Counted from the stretch's first letter, positions 24,417 through 35,481 are shown. The stretch is DNA of 64,000 nt from Ophiura sarsii (GCA_035610835.1 CM069448.1:2604001-2668000), one strand, 5' to 3'. Notes: generated by a model from the sequence alone, not told the origin. Translations and numbers: made by a program.

Positions 24417-25982
24417 AGGTTCCGCGTTCTGTTCAGAGCGCTATAATGACTCAGTAGCAGCGAAAAGTGAGCGTCCCGTCGACGTAGCAAGGACGCATAC
24501 AAACTACTTGTCCTCTGCGACTGCAGTAAAGATTCGTTCACACTAGGCGATGTTTGCCGTGCGATGCGATGCGGTAGCCGTACTTCCACCGCAATGTACG
24601 GTAATTCGTCGCAGGTCACGCCGGGTCAACGCAGATCATCGCATGCGATGGCATTCAGCGCCGTTTGGCAAAATAGGAGAGCGTCAGCGTCAACGCAATG
24701 CGTCGCAGACTGCCGCAATGGCAGTTATGTTTTAACTCCATTGCGATAACGTACCGCACCGCACAGTAAATAACGTTTTAGTGTGATCGAACCTTTGCTG
24801 TCAGGAGACAAACACATGATATTATCACTATTATATCATGTTAATGTATTCAGATTAATCAAAAAATTTATTGATACACCTGTTTAAACTCCCGCCAACA
24901 GATTTCCATGGCTATTCAAAAGTAGCATTATCGGATTACGCTAAGCTAGGATAATGCTCTCTAATAGGATTTATATAACAATCAATGTTAAGATCGGCTA
25001 TGTGATTAGAGCTTTAATAATCAGGAATCATTGTTATTCCGTCTGTATTTACGAGAGTCGTTCAATAAGTATCTCCTACCTCATAACTTTGCTATTATAT
25101 AAGCCAGTCTTATGAAATATGCCACAATTGTAGCTTTGTATCTCAGCTACAAATTATTCATAGTAAATTGGTCTGTATACTGATTGTACTTTTCTGGAGA
25201 TGCAGTGAAAACCAATGTTTCGTTTAGTGCGACGGAAACGGATAAGAATAGCAAAATTTCTCCTAAGTGCTATTCATAAGGCCGATTCTAAGAGACTAAA
25301 CGTACCATAGGTCAATTAAAACCATTCTAAATTACAGATATCTCGTGAACAGACTATAAACAATAAAAGTCACTGATTTCTTGGTGAAAATGACCTCTAT
25401 TTAACCAGAACCAGTCCACCAGGACCGCCATTAGTTTTAACTCTACCCTAGAGAACCGCTGCAAAAGTCAAATTTACTTTTCATCAGAACTAAGAGATCT
25501 TCAATATTACAGGTATATTATGGAGGAATAACAAGTATATCTGTATGGGATAATTTTCAACCACTGACTAGCTGATTGACTATTGGAAAGGTTACATTAT
25601 AAGGAAACTAATGAAGTGGCCATCATGTTAAGATTTAACATTCGAGGCATGGCACTGTGGCTTGATTGTAACAACGAACATTTAACTAATTAGCAGTATT
25701 TCAACAACAACAAAATATTTTTTATTTTTTATTTTTTTTATTTTTTTTTCCACAGTGCATATAGCACTCGTGCTTTTATTTTAATTAACTCTTGTCATTT
25801 ATACATAGTAACATATTAATAATAATCATATTATGTATTTCATATAATTAAAACAATATATTCTTACTATCTTAAAGATTTTTAGTTACATATTACTTAT
25901 TGTTTTGAAAATCATATACATGTATATAGTGGTAGCATAATAATCAATATCAAATATTCATTGCATACGTACAGTATTGGCT

Positions 25983-28900
25983 TCACAGATTTTCACAAAT
26001 ACGCTGTAGCAACACAGACTTTTGGTCTTTGATATGTTTTGCTATTTCAGTATAGAGTCTCACATCTTTTTTGAATATGATGTAGAGGTTCTTTCTGACT
26101 TTTAGAAATGTGCTCTTGTCGTTTCTGAATCTACACCACGTTTTGAAAATTGTGTATTTTCCCAAAGTAAGTAGAGTATTAACGACATGTATATTATCGT
26201 TATCTCGTACTCTCTTTATCTCGAAACCCAGAATGAGTGTTTCGAAGTTTACATTAATGTTTCGATTGAACGTTTTATAGATTAATTCGGCTATATCGGT
26301 CCAAAAACACGTTAACAGGTGACATGAAGTAAATACATGTTCATAATCATCTTGTACATTGCATACGATACATAGATTTGAATTTGACATATTCCATTTA
26401 TGTAGGTGGGTTCCACATGGTAAAATATTGTGTAGCAGTTTGAAATTAAATTCCACCAACTTAAAATGCTTTGTTAGGTTAATTGTTTGGTTTGGCCAGA
26501 TATCATTCCATTCAATCTTACGCTGGAAACGTCGATTCCAAAAAGTTTCGCAAGTTGCTTGAGTAGCCTTATTATCTATTATAATCGAATAAACCATTTT
26601 GCTTGTTATTTTATTCAGATTATATTGAGTGTAATGTTCTCCATTCCATTGAAATGAATTTCCATCTTTTTTACAATTACCATTGTCGTCATGGTCTTGA
26701 CTCTTTAAAATGGTTCGCCATGGTTTTGGTAAGCTATCAAGTATAATCTTATAATCATGAAGATACGTCACAGAACCCAGTTTATTTTTTATTGATTGAA
26801 CTGACATGAAACTGGTTTTTGTACATATATCTCCAATGTAAACTATATTACTGTCTATCCATTTTTTCATAAATAAGACTTCGTTGTTGCATGGAATATA
26901 TCTATTCCCCCATATAACTTCATTTTTAACATCAGCTATAGTATTTGGTGAGTTATACAACACGTTTGACTCATGCCAGCTCTTTGCAATTTGTCTATAG
27001 AAATCTGGTAAAATATGAGTCTTTAATGGTGGAAAGAGATGTTCGCTATCGAAATTCATTTTGAAGATTAACAGATCTTTTCCAAACTTTTCAAGATAAG
27101 ATATGGGTATAAGCTTCCATTTGGCAAAGCTTGTGTCACATAGCCTTTTAACCCATGTTGTCCTCAAGGCAACTATTTTGGTTTTTACATCAATAAATTT
27201 AATTCCACCGTTCGAATAATCATTTATCATACATAGACGTTTAATTTTATCTCTTTTTCCTTTCCATAAAAAATCATATATTAATGTTTCTATTTCTTTT
27301 ACGATGCATCCCGGTATAACTAGCACATTCATTATATATATAAGTTGGGACAAGGCAATAGCTTTAACTATAACAGTACGACCATATATTGTTAAATCTC
27401 TTTTCCTCCATACTGATAGAAGTCTTTTAAGCTTATCAAGTTTACTTTCCCAGTTCAGTTTTTGAATTTCGACCAAATTAAGACCAAAATATATCCCAAG
27501 TGACTTCACTGGGCCGATTGACCATTTTATATCGATACTGTTCGCTGGAATTTGTTTATTATTATTAAGCCATATGCCTTCAGATTTAAGCATATTTAAA
27601 TTCAATCCAGAAACTTTACTAAAGCATTCAATAGTCTTAATAACTTCAAAAGTTGACTGTTGATCTCGCGTAAATACTGTCGTATCATCGGCTACCTGGC
27701 TTATCTTAATTTCGGTTTCTTGTGAGCGCCAATTGAACGGTATTTTGTTATCTGGTATGGTAAAGCCTTTAATATTACGATTATTTCTGATATTACATGC
27801 TAGTATTTCTACTGAGATGACAAAGAGTAAAGCTGATAGTGAGCATCCTTGCCGAATGCCTCTGGATAGACTGAAATATCTAGACTTCCACCCTTTATTT
27901 ATTATACAACTAGAGCATTTACTATAAATGGATTTAATATAGGTTATAAAATTGGATCCAAATTTAAATTTCTTTAAAGCTTCGAAAATGAAGTTCCATT
28001 CCAGACTGTCAAATGCCTTTTCGAAGTCTAAAAAGATAATAGAGCCTGAAGAGTTTTTTTCCGTAGAATATTCAATAATATCGTTAATAAGTCTGATGTT
28101 CTCACCAATAAAACGACCTTTGATGTAAGCGACTTGATCATTATTTATTATTTTTGGCAGAATTTGTTGCAGTCTTTTCGAGAAGGCAGTTGTTAGGATC
28201 TTATAGTCGGTATTCAACAGGCTTATGGGTCTCCAATTTTTTAGTAATTTTCTATCTCCTTTTTTGTAAATGAGTCTTATAATCGCTCTTGACTGGGAGG
28301 TTGAAAGCTCACCCTTTGATAAAGCTTCTTCACATGATTGAAAAACAAACTTGGAGATCTTATTCCAAAAATGAATATAAAATTCAATGGGTAGTCCATC
28401 AGGACCAGGAGCCTTGTTACTTTTCATAGATTTAGCTGCTGAAAATAGTTCGTCCTTTGTAATCGATTTATCGCACATGGCTGCATCGTCTTCAGATAGT
28501 GTACAGTCAATCTTTGCATTGGCAAAATATTCTATTATGGCATTATTACAAACATTCATTGACGAGTAAAGCGATTCATAAAATTTTACACATTCAACTA
28601 ATACCTCCCTATTAGTATATAACTCTCTATCATAATTTGTGAGACAGTCTATAGAGTTGTTTTCCCCATGACTTTTTTCTAAACCTAAAAAGTATTTTGT
28701 CGATTTTTCACCTTTTTCAATCCAATTTGCTCTAGATCTTATTTGTGCACCCTTTGCAGCATATTCATAATATTTTTCTAGAGCCTTTGATACTTCGTCT
28801 CGCTTAAGTATAAGATCGGAATCATCACTATTTTGGTCCAACTTCATGTCAATTTCTTGCAATTGATCTTGCAGCTTGCTTTCTTCAAGTTTTCGTTGCT

Positions 28901-29843
28901 TGGCACATGTAATTGAAAACCCAATTGAAAATTCTTTGAACTTAATTTTCATCAGGTCCCATAGAAGTCTTTTATCAATGTGGGAACCAGTGAATTCATT
29001 ATCGAAGTTATCAATTATGTCAGTGATACCTTTTTGGTAATTTTCATTATATAAGTAGGATGTATTTAGTCTCCATGACCCTTTACCATTCGTTAGTGTT
29101 CTCATTTGTAGAGACATCTTGACAGCTCTGTGATCAGACTTTATAGATGGTAATATGTCACATGAATCTATATCTTTAACAATTACTTTTGATATTAACC
29201 AGAAGTCTATTCTCGTGAGAATCAACGGATTAGACAGTTTATGCGTGAAGGACATTTTATCTGGATTTTTGTATCTCCATATATCAACAAGATCAAAAGT
29301 TTTGCATAAACATTTCTTTAAAGATTTCCCAGACTTTACTTCTGCGATACGTCCTCCTTTTTTATCTAGTTTGGCATCCATTATTGTGTTAAAATCACCG
29401 CCCATGATAACTGTATGCAACTCAATGTCTTGCATCCACGTTTTAACATCATTGAAAAAAGATATTCTTTCTGTTGTTGTATTTGGAGCATAAATTGTAA
29501 TCAATGACAATTTTGAGTTATTAATTTCACAATTTACAAGTAATTTTCTACCATCATCACTTACTTTCTTTTCATAACACTTGAATGGTACTTTTCTTTT
29601 AACAAACAAAGATACTCCTTTACTTGCTCCGTTTGAGTGAGGAATGCCAAACGAGTGAAAATTTGGACCATCCCAATCCTTATTAACATCGTTAACGATG
29701 TCCTTGGTTATAAATGTTTCTGATAGGAGGAATATTCCAGCTTTTTGCTTTTTCAAATATTCAAAAACACATCGTCTTTTGGTTTTATCTCTTAAACCTC
29801 TTACATTTAAAGTAAAAAAATCAATCCTATTGTCAGATAACAT
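25983..29843 (-). CDS. LINE ORF2: APE endonuclease and reverse transcriptase
   Basis: This is an intact frame of 1286 codons. Residues 1-240 form an APE-type endonuclease with LNVRG, SETF (E42), GGDFN (D150, N152) and SDH near 236-238. The reverse transcriptase follows at about 470-800, with KAPGPDG, NWRPISLLNTDYKIL, FLDFEKAFD (D605) and RGIRQGCSLSALLF. The catalytic box reads QVADD at 716-720 where most L1/Tx1 elements have Y or F before ADD. At 1158-1174 there is a C-x2-C-x7-H-x4-C zinc knuckle of the zf-RVT type. NWRPISLLNTDYKI and the zinc finger point to the L1/Tx1 group. The product nicks target DNA and copies LINE RNA into it. The start ATG lies 62 bp after the ORF1 stop. Confidence 0.95.
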   Translation of the reverse strand: MLSDNRIDFFTLNVRGLRDKTKRRCVFEYLKKQKAGIFLLSETFITKDIVNDVNKDWDGPNFHSFGIPHSNGASKGVSLFVKRKVPFKCYEKKVSDDGRKLLVNCEINNSKLSLITIYAPNTTTERISFFNDVKTWMQDIELHTVIMGGDFNTIMDAKLDKKGGRIAEVKSGKSLKKCLCKTFDLVDIWRYKNPDKMSFTHKLSNPLILTRIDFWLISKVIVKDIDSCDILPSIKSDHRAVKMSLQMRTLTNGKGSWRLNTSYLYNENYQKGITDIIDNFDNEFTGSHIDKRLLWDLMKIKFKEFSIGFSITCAKQRKLEESKLQDQLQEIDMKLDQNSDDSDLILKRDEVSKALEKYYEYAAKGAQIRSRANWIEKGEKSTKYFLGLEKSHGENNSIDCLTNYDRELYTNREVLVECVKFYESLYSSMNVCNNAIIEYFANAKIDCTLSEDDAAMCDKSITKDELFSAAKSMKSNKAPGPDGLPIEFYIHFWNKISKFVFQSCEEALSKGELSTSQSRAIIRLIYKKGDRKLLKNWRPISLLNTDYKILTTAFSKRLQQILPKIINNDQVAYIKGRFIGENIRLINDIIEYSTEKNSSGSIIFLDFEKAFDSLEWNFIFEALKKFKFGSNFITYIKSIYSKCSSCIINKGWKSRYFSLSRGIRQGCSLSALLFVISVEILACNIRNNRNIKGFTIPDNKIPFNWRSQETEIKISQVADDTTVFTRDQQSTFEVIKTIECFSKVSGLNLNMLKSEGIWLNNNKQIPANSIDIKWSIGPVKSLGIYFGLNLVEIQKLNWESKLDKLKRLLSVWRKRDLTIYGRTVIVKAIALSQLIYIMNVLVIPGCIVKEIETLIYDFLWKGKRDKIKRLCMINDYSNGGIKFIDVKTKIVALRTTWVKRLCDTSFAKWKLIPISYLEKFGKDLLIFKMNFDSEHLFPPLKTHILPDFYRQIAKSWHESNVLYNSPNTIADVKNEVIWGNRYIPCNNEVLFMKKWIDSNIVYIGDICTKTSFMSVQSIKNKLGSVTYLHDYKIILDSLPKPWRTILKSQDHDDNGNCKKDGNSFQWNGEHYTQYNLNKITSKMVYSIIIDNKATQATCETFWNRRFQRKIEWNDIWPNQTINLTKHFKLVEFNFKLLHNILPCGTHLHKWNMSNSNLCIVCNVQDDYEHVFTSCHLLTCFWTDIAELIYKTFNRNINVNFETLILGFEIKRVRDNDNIHVVNTLLTLGKYTIFKTWCRFRNDKSTFLKVRKNLYIIFKKDVRLYTEIAKHIKDQKSVLLQRICENL

Positions 29844-29905
29844 TGTTTCTGTTCATGAAGTAGATAAGTAATACTGCTTAGTTCTTATAGATTCGTCTCA
29901 TTGTT

Positions 29906-30808
29906 CTATTTTGATTTACTTTTTTTCTTAGACTTCGTTGCTTGTCCACCTTGCTTCGGCGATACCCTTGGCCTTTTCTTATATGTTTCTTTCGTTACAG
30001 GGGTGACTGGTGTTCGGGATGCAGAAGCTTCAGATGTACTGGTGACGCCAGTCAGGTATTTTGTGATGGTAGTCTCTTTATACGGTCTACATTCATCGCG
30101 TTTTGGGGTTGAAGTATCTTTTGGCGTTGGAGTTTCTATCACAGTTGTGTCACCCGTCGATGATTCACTGTCTCTAATCTCTTCTTCAGAGTCCGCTTCC
30201 GAGTCCATTCTCGACGACTCCGCATCTGCATCTGCCTCCTCTTCTAAGTCCGCTAAAACTTTGTATGTATTGCCAGTTGCAATTTCTGTGATGATCGTTG
30301 TGCCTGGGGCAGTGTCTTGATCTTCTAGGATAGTTTCCTCGTCATACGCACTGGTTTTTTCTTTGGGATGATCAGTGTCATTTTGTTCGTTTTCATCCGG
30401 GTTGTCATCAGAGGCGGCAGGTGGATAGTAGTATGCCTGCTCCTTGTGGTAAACTTTCCCTTTAAATAACCCAAACTGGATATAGTCTTGTATTGGGTAC
30501 GCGGGAATTTCGATGTATAGATATCTCCGGCCCGTCATGAATCTGGTTAGTTTACCATCGGGGTCTCTGCATCGGTCATTAAAAATCTTGCTCGTTGGCT
30601 TGTAACCCATGGTTACAAGCTTGTCTTTAATGTTGTCGTTGTTATACGACATGGGAATGTTACTCACGGTTACTCTAGTGGTTGGCTTGTCTGGGTCGTT
30701 GATGTAAGGGTTAGACGCTAGCAGATCTACCGTGGTGCCTCTAAGGTCTATGTCTTTTACCAGAAGAGTGTCGCGGGTTGCTGGATCCTTCACATAGAGT
30801 CTCCAATA
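29906..30808 (-). CDS. LINE ORF1, 5' truncated RNA-binding protein
   Basis: The frame is open to the 5' edge of the LINE, starting with YWRLYVKDPATRD; the first GTG is at 30793 and no ATG opens it. An RRM-like block covers TRVTVSNIPMSYNNDNIKDK to RDPDGKLTRFMTGRRYLYIE, the pattern of ORF1 proteins in aquatic Tx1-like LINEs. A long acidic, Ser/Asp/Glu-rich linker follows, and the protein ends in a basic KKKSKSK tail that could bind RNA or act as a nuclear signal. The missing N-terminus means this copy cannot make full-length ORF1 protein. Confidence 0.8.
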   Translation of the reverse strand, partial: YWRLYVKDPATRDTLLVKDIDLRGTTVDLLASNPYINDPDKPTTRVTVSNIPMSYNNDNIKDKLVTMGYKPTSKIFNDRCRDPDGKLTRFMTGRRYLYIEIPAYPIQDYIQFGLFKGKVYHKEQAYYYPPAASDDNPDENEQNDTDHPKEKTSAYDEETILEDQDTAPGTTIITEIATGNTYKVLADLEEEADADAESSRMDSEADSEEEIRDSESSTGDTTVIETPTPKDTSTPKRDECRPYKETTITKYLTGVTSTSEASASRTPVTPVTKETYKKRPRVSPKQGGQATKSKKKSKSK

Positions 30809-31414
30809 TCCAGTATTTCAATATGCTAAAGGCGTAGCAATATATTCGAGTTGATATTTTCTATTTGCCAGCCTACAAAGGTTAATATTGCCAACCATCG
30901 AATCATGATAATACAGTATTAGATTCAGAAATCATTCATTTAATCATACAATACGCATACGGAGAGAAAACCTAAATTAAAAAAATATCTTTAGTGTAAT
31001 TTTTCGTGTCCAATGTCCAACATATCTTGCTGGCTATGATTACATCATACCAAAAGTAAAACCGATATCAGTTATCATTTACTATAAATGTGTAGCTATG
31101 ATTCAGAGTTAATCATTCATTAGCCGTTATTATGAGTGAGGAGGTTAAACTTATTGAATGACCTACTATTTCTATTGTTTTTTTTATCTAATACCCATCG
31201 TGCACTCGCTCTGTACTCTTCGCGCCGACGCAGAGAACGTTATGAAAACATGTTGAGGGGTAACTAGTAACGCAGGCAGCGACCTAAAAGCGCAATACAA
31301 GCGCTGGCTTGATCGCAGCAGAGCGTAAACAAGGGCGGTGCTTTGTATGGCGCTCAAGGGCGATCATGGGGACCCTACCCCGCTCTAGATGGCATAGATA
31401 TATTACGCTAAAGG

Positions 31415-33337
31415 CCCTGTCACACATACGGCGATCAGGCCAGCGATCGCACTGCGCTATAAAAAGTGTATAACACGCAGTGAAAGCGCGGAAAACTGTC
31501 CATTTTTAAATCAATATCACCAAAACCCTTTCACAAACTGCTGCGATCAGACCGGCGCTTGGATTACGCTGAAACATTATCAAAACCCTAAGCCAAACGC
31601 ATCAAAATCTCCACATACCCCTCAGACGCAGTGGGAACTGGCTGGGACTTCAGAGGGTCATGAGAGGGTCCCCATGGTCGTCCTCGAAAGCCAGTGCACC
31701 ACGCTTGTTTTGTGCATGCAAAAAACAAGCGTGGAGGTTCCGCGTTCTGTTCAGAGCGCTATAATGACTCAGTAGCAGCGAAAAGTGAGCGTCCCGTCGA
31801 CGTAGCAAGGACGCATACAAACTACTTGTCCTCTACGACTGCAGTAAAGGTTCGTTCACAGGCGATGTTTGACGTGCGATGCGATGCGGTAGCCGTACTT
31901 CCACCGCAATGTACGGTAATTCGTCGCGGGTCACGCCGGGTCAACGCAGGTCACCGCATGCGATGGCATTCAGTGCCGTTTGGCAAAATATGAGAGCGTC
32001 AGCGTGAACGCAATGCGTCGCAGACTGCCGCAATAATGGCAGTTAAATATGTTTTAACTCCATGCAATAACGTACCGCACTGCACAGTAAATAACGCTTT
32101 AGTGTGAACGAACCTTTGCTTTCAGGAGACAAACACATCATGATAGTATCACTATTATATCTTGCTAATGTATTCAGATTAATCAAAAATGTTATTGATA
32201 CACCTGTCGCATTATCGCATTTATTTACGCTAAGCTAGGATAATGCTCTCTAAATAGGATTTAAATAACAATCAACATGTATCGGCAATGTGATTAGCAG
32301 ATTAGAGCTTTAAACGTGGGTCATTGTTATTCCTTCTGTATCTACTACTAGGAGTATAATGTACAGTCCTCAAAATAAGTAACTGACCAGGTAATATGCT
32401 TTCAACTCAACACCGTATCGGCCGAGTGCACCAATGGCGAGTAGCTGAAGAATAGCGCTACCTCGCTGTAACTGAGGCGTAACCAAAACATTTGAGAGCA
32501 CCAAACGGGGTAAGCTGCTAGGCTAGTAACTTGCGAGTCGCGATATTGGAGGCTGGTTTTGGTGAGATCATGAACAGTGAGGCAAAATCTTAAGGAAAGA
32601 AGACAATAACGGGTGTATAAAGCCAATTTGAACTCATTGCGAACCAGTGATTGCTCAATATTGTACAATTTATTGTTTGTCCCACATCCACAATCATGTC
32701 ATACACATCTTTTTCTTTACCATTGAATGTTATCAGCGAACCAAGAAATCGTTGGGTCCTGATCAACAGTTTTTACAATGTTTTCCCCAATATTAAAGTC
32801 AATTACAGTTAGGCATTTGCTTGGCTTGAGGGTGAAACCCATACTGGATGCTTAGTTTGATCTTTTAGAGGACGATGCTGAATAATGAGGACATTTACCT
32901 CGCTAGTTACTATTCTGGTGTTACTAGCCAGTTTTGCTTTCAGAATTACATCGTTAGTAAGTTACGCTACAGTTAGGCTGCTAGGAAAGTAGCTAACCTC
33001 CCTATAAATTGGTGCACTCGGCCGATATGTGTTATATGTATGTGTTGTATATGTATAACCTAGGTAGTAACTTATTTTGAGGACTGTATATAATTGAAAA
33101 CGTGTTGAGAAGGGACTAGTAACGCAGACAGCGACTTATAAGCGCAATTTGATCGCAGTAGAGCATAAACAAGCGCGGCGCTTTGTATGGGCCTCAAGGG
33201 CGATCATGGGGACCCTACCCCGCTCTAGATGGTGTCCACTGCGTCCCCATTCGGTTCTTAGAGACCTTACTGTGTTTTGCATGGCTTTTTTCAGCGCAAC
33301 GAGAGCGCAAGGCCTGATCGCCGTATGTGTGACAGGG
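31415..33337. mobile_element. CCCTGTCACAC-ended DNA element, copy 2
   Basis: Perfect 27-bp terminal inverted repeats start CCCTGTCACACATACGGCGA at 31415-31441 and end at 33311-33337. The left 930 bp match copy 1. Bases 32364-33086 are a separate TA-flanked insertion. No transposase is present; the superfamily is not identified. A tandem duplicate of the right end follows at 33338-33476. Confidence 0.8.
32364..33086. mobile_element. TA-flanked Tc1/mariner-like MITE, 723 bp
   Basis: Ends CAGTCCTCAAAATAAGT are inverted at 32364 and 33086 and flanked by TA at 32362-32363 and 33087-33088. A second pair of inverted words, ATCGGCCGAGTGCACCAAT (32417-32435) and its complement (33008-33026), lies inside. 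TA duplication and this type of end suit Tc1/mariner. The absence of a transposase makes it non-autonomous. Confidence 0.75.
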
Positions 33338-33476
33338 GTATAAGATATCTATGCTAGATGGTGCCCACTGCGTCCCCAATCGGGTCTTAGAGACCTTACT
33401 GCATTTTGCATGGCGTTTTGGTACTTTTTCAGCGCAACGAGAGCGCAAGGCCTGATCGCCGTATGTGTGACAGGGG
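33338..33476 (+). repeat. Tandem duplicate of the element's right end (about 140 bp)
   Basis: CACTGCGTCCCCA to GCCGTATGTGTGACAGGGG is repeated after 33337 with few changes. The element therefore has two right ends. Confidence 0.8.
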
Positions 33477-33499
33477 TATTACTTACGAAGCCTTATTGA

Positions 33500-33660
33500 T
33501 ATCATCTCGGATCTCGTATCTCGCCCTCGTATCGCGCCCTCGGATCTCGTATCTCGCCCTTGCATCTCACCCTCGGATCTCGTATCTCGCCCTCGGATCT
33601 CACATCTCGCATCTCGCATCACGGATCTCGCATCTCGCATCACGGATCTCGGATCTTGCC
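33500..33660 (+). repeat. GGATCTCGTATCTCGCCCTC short tandem repeat
   Basis: Units of about 10 and 20 bp built from ATCTCGCATC, ATCTCGTATC and GCCCTCGG recur through 160 bp. The RGRDTRSE-rich frame on the minus strand is a by-product. Confidence 0.85.
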
Positions 33661-33669
33661 AAAAGTGCA

Positions 33670-34270
33670 ATACGTCATGTATATGATGTGCTAATTGTTT
33701 TTCAACCGTGTACTTTTCTTTCACTCATGATCGCTAATAGATGTCGCACAAAGCTGAAAATGTTTAATTTAATTTAATTTTATATATTATAATTGTCAAT
33801 GATATGCAAACCTTAAAAGCTGCATTACATTACCCTTGGTTCTAGATTTTTGTGCAGTCTGGGAATCCTACGGTCCAACCCTTAACAATAAAGTACGTCG
33901 GGGCTTTTATGGATACGGTGGGATCTTGAACTTGATTGAGTAAGAGTGAGGATGTATACTGATACATTGCCTACCAAACTTGTAAAGTTTAGGGACGAAA
34001 GGTATACGTAAAAAAAAAAAAAATGTATACATTTTATACATGGTAGGGCCCAATGTACTAAATTACAAGTCATGTCAGCCAGTTGCATTTGGACTCAGTA
34101 TGGGACCACTGTAGGGTCAATGTTAAGGTTGAACTTCATGCATGTTAGACCTCGTAGATCTAATTCTGCAAGCTTCTAGGCACGCTAAGATTTACATTAC
34201 TTTATACTTGACAATATAATTACGCGGTAACCCACGTGCAACTGCCCAATCTGAAGGCGAGATGCGAGAT
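33670..34270. other. Unannotated interval
   Basis: I see no gene or clear repeat here apart from a run of about 14 A at 34010-34023. Confidence 0.5.
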
Positions 34271-34273
34271 GCG

Positions 34274-34400
34274 CTCATTTTGACGGAAAAACAATTAAGG
34301 GTACCATCTTTATACTTGGGGGATAGGGTAAGCTGTTAAAGTCCGAGGGTAGGAGGGGGTTGCCACATTTCAATTTTTCTAAATCGCCATCGCCAGTTGG
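34274..34400 (+). repeat. Dispersed repeat related to 63065-63170
   Basis: CTCATTTTGACG, GGGTAGGGTAAGC or GATAGGGTAAGC, AAAGTCCGA, GGTTGCCAC and AAATCGCCAT appear in the same order in both places. The second place lies inside the TTAA element at 62940-63536. Confidence 0.6.
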
Positions 34401-34790
34401 TATATTGCCCTTCCCTACTTCTGATATACCACGGGCTGTGTTTAGCCTTTCCTACACTCTCGTTGTGTGATGTTGCATCATAAAACACTTGTTGATATTC
34501 AGTAAATGTGGTCGTGTTAATTAGTCTGAGTAATCACCTAACTACCTTTGTGGCGTGTTGGCAGCGTCGGGAAACGTTTCCATCCATTTCAACTGTCTGG
34601 AGTGATAATCTTCAAGCAAACTGAAGTAAGCTTAAGCTTAATATATCGCCGAATTTCGTGTTGAAGTGTACTCGGACTATTAACTTTTCACAAGCGATGA
34701 GCGATCAGCCAGCTGATACTGTAGCTGTTAAGACATTTACCATTGAAATTCAACAAGTGTTCATCTTTACTCCGTATTTAGTGATTTACC

Positions 34791-35481
34791 ATGGCCGCTA
34801 CACACCGTGCACCAAAGCAATGGTCACTTACCAAATGTGAGACCACCAGTTCTTTTGAAAACTGGAAACACAACCTCCAATACACGCTGTCTCTTGACCC
34901 TAATTTTGCCCCATTCATGCGTGATGATTACAGATGGGAGAAGAAGACAAGGAGATCTCCCCTTCGCGGTTTAGCAGACGATGGAGAGGCTGTTCCAGAA
35001 GCCAGGCGCCTAACTGCAGACCAAAAAATACCATGTTAGAATTGATGCTGGGTCAAATAGCAAACTTCTGCCCGGTTATTGCGCGTAACACCATCGTCAA
35101 AAATTCAACTTCCATCAACCAAATATGGCAATCAATCAGGCTTCACTATGGATTCCAGACGACAGGCGGACATATCCTTGATCTTTCTATGATTCGGCTA
35201 AATGCTGACGAGAGACCGGAAGATCTGTACCAAAGATTAATGGCTTTTCTTGAAGATAATCTTCTGCATCAAGGTGGGGGAATCTCCCACTATGGACAAC
35301 AGGTTACCGAAGACGAGGAGATCACACCAACTCTGGAAAACTTTATCGTCGTGACATGGCTACAGCTCGTGCACCCTGATCTCCCTCGCCTCGTAAAGCA
35401 AAGGTATGGAACTGAGCTACGATCCCGCAGTCTAGCATCTATTAAGCCTGAGATCCCGCAGGCCAGGCACTGGACTCTCTT
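34791..35481 (+). pseudogene. LTR retrotransposon gag, frameshifted
   Basis: The frame opens [20 protein letters not shown] and shifts at an A6 run near 35025, after which [20 protein letters not shown] and [18 protein letters not shown] continue in another frame. A five-base duplication (CAGGC) near 35462 shifts it again just before the zinc-knuckle part. The capsid-like portion resembles Gag of Ty3/Gypsy-type elements in marine invertebrates. Confidence 0.65.

Larger units (their letters stand above)
25705..30810 (-). mobile_element. L1/Tx1-type LINE with 11-bp target duplication, 5' truncated
   Basis: The minus-strand body holds truncated ORF1 (29906-30808), a 62-base gap, ORF2 (25983-29843), a 3' UTR of about 230 bp and an A-rich tail (25710-25750 on the plus strand reads as T runs). 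It is bracketed by CAGTATTTCAA at 25694-25704 and 30811-30821, the target-site duplication left by target-primed reverse transcription. The 5' end falls inside ORF1, a normal 5' truncation. An intact ORF2, an exact target duplication and a clean tail indicate a recent insertion. The source copy must have been active elsewhere in this genome. Confidence 0.9.
25050..31165. mobile_element. TA-flanked, mariner-like element interrupted by a LINE
   Basis: CGAGAGTCGTTCAATAAGT at 25052-25070 and ACTTATTGAATGACC at 31149-31163 form imperfect inverted ends bordered by TA. Without the LINE the element would be about 1.0 kb and has no transposase I recognise. The corresponding place in element copy 2 lacks it and holds a different TA-flanked element. 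The boundary call is tentative. Confidence 0.4.
24082..31385. mobile_element. CCCTGTCACAC-ended DNA element, copy 1, split by insertions
   Basis: The left end, CCCTGTCACACATACGGCGA, matches copy 2 at 31415. Bases 24082-25045 align with 31415-32345, and 31215-31385 with 33095-33240. The middle 25050-31165 is inserted sequence, and the right terminal repeat is missing, with copy 2 starting at once. No transposase frame is seen, so it is non-autonomous. Inside, a subterminal pair of inverted ends runs from CAGTAAAG at 24524 to CTTTGCTG at 24800, with TTCGTTCACACT-like words, which may be an older insertion shared by both copies. Confidence 0.65.

Noticed and set aside
24146..24749. Several overlapping frames of 61-103 codons (also at 31694-31993)
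   Set aside because: They lie inside the CCCTGTCACAC element on both strands and are broken differently in the two copies.
29901..30320. Plus-strand frame of 139 codons
   Set aside because: It is the antisense shadow of LINE ORF1.
33479..33724. RGRDTRSE repeat protein on the minus strand
   Set aside because: It is a translation of the ATCTCGCCCTCGG short tandem repeat.
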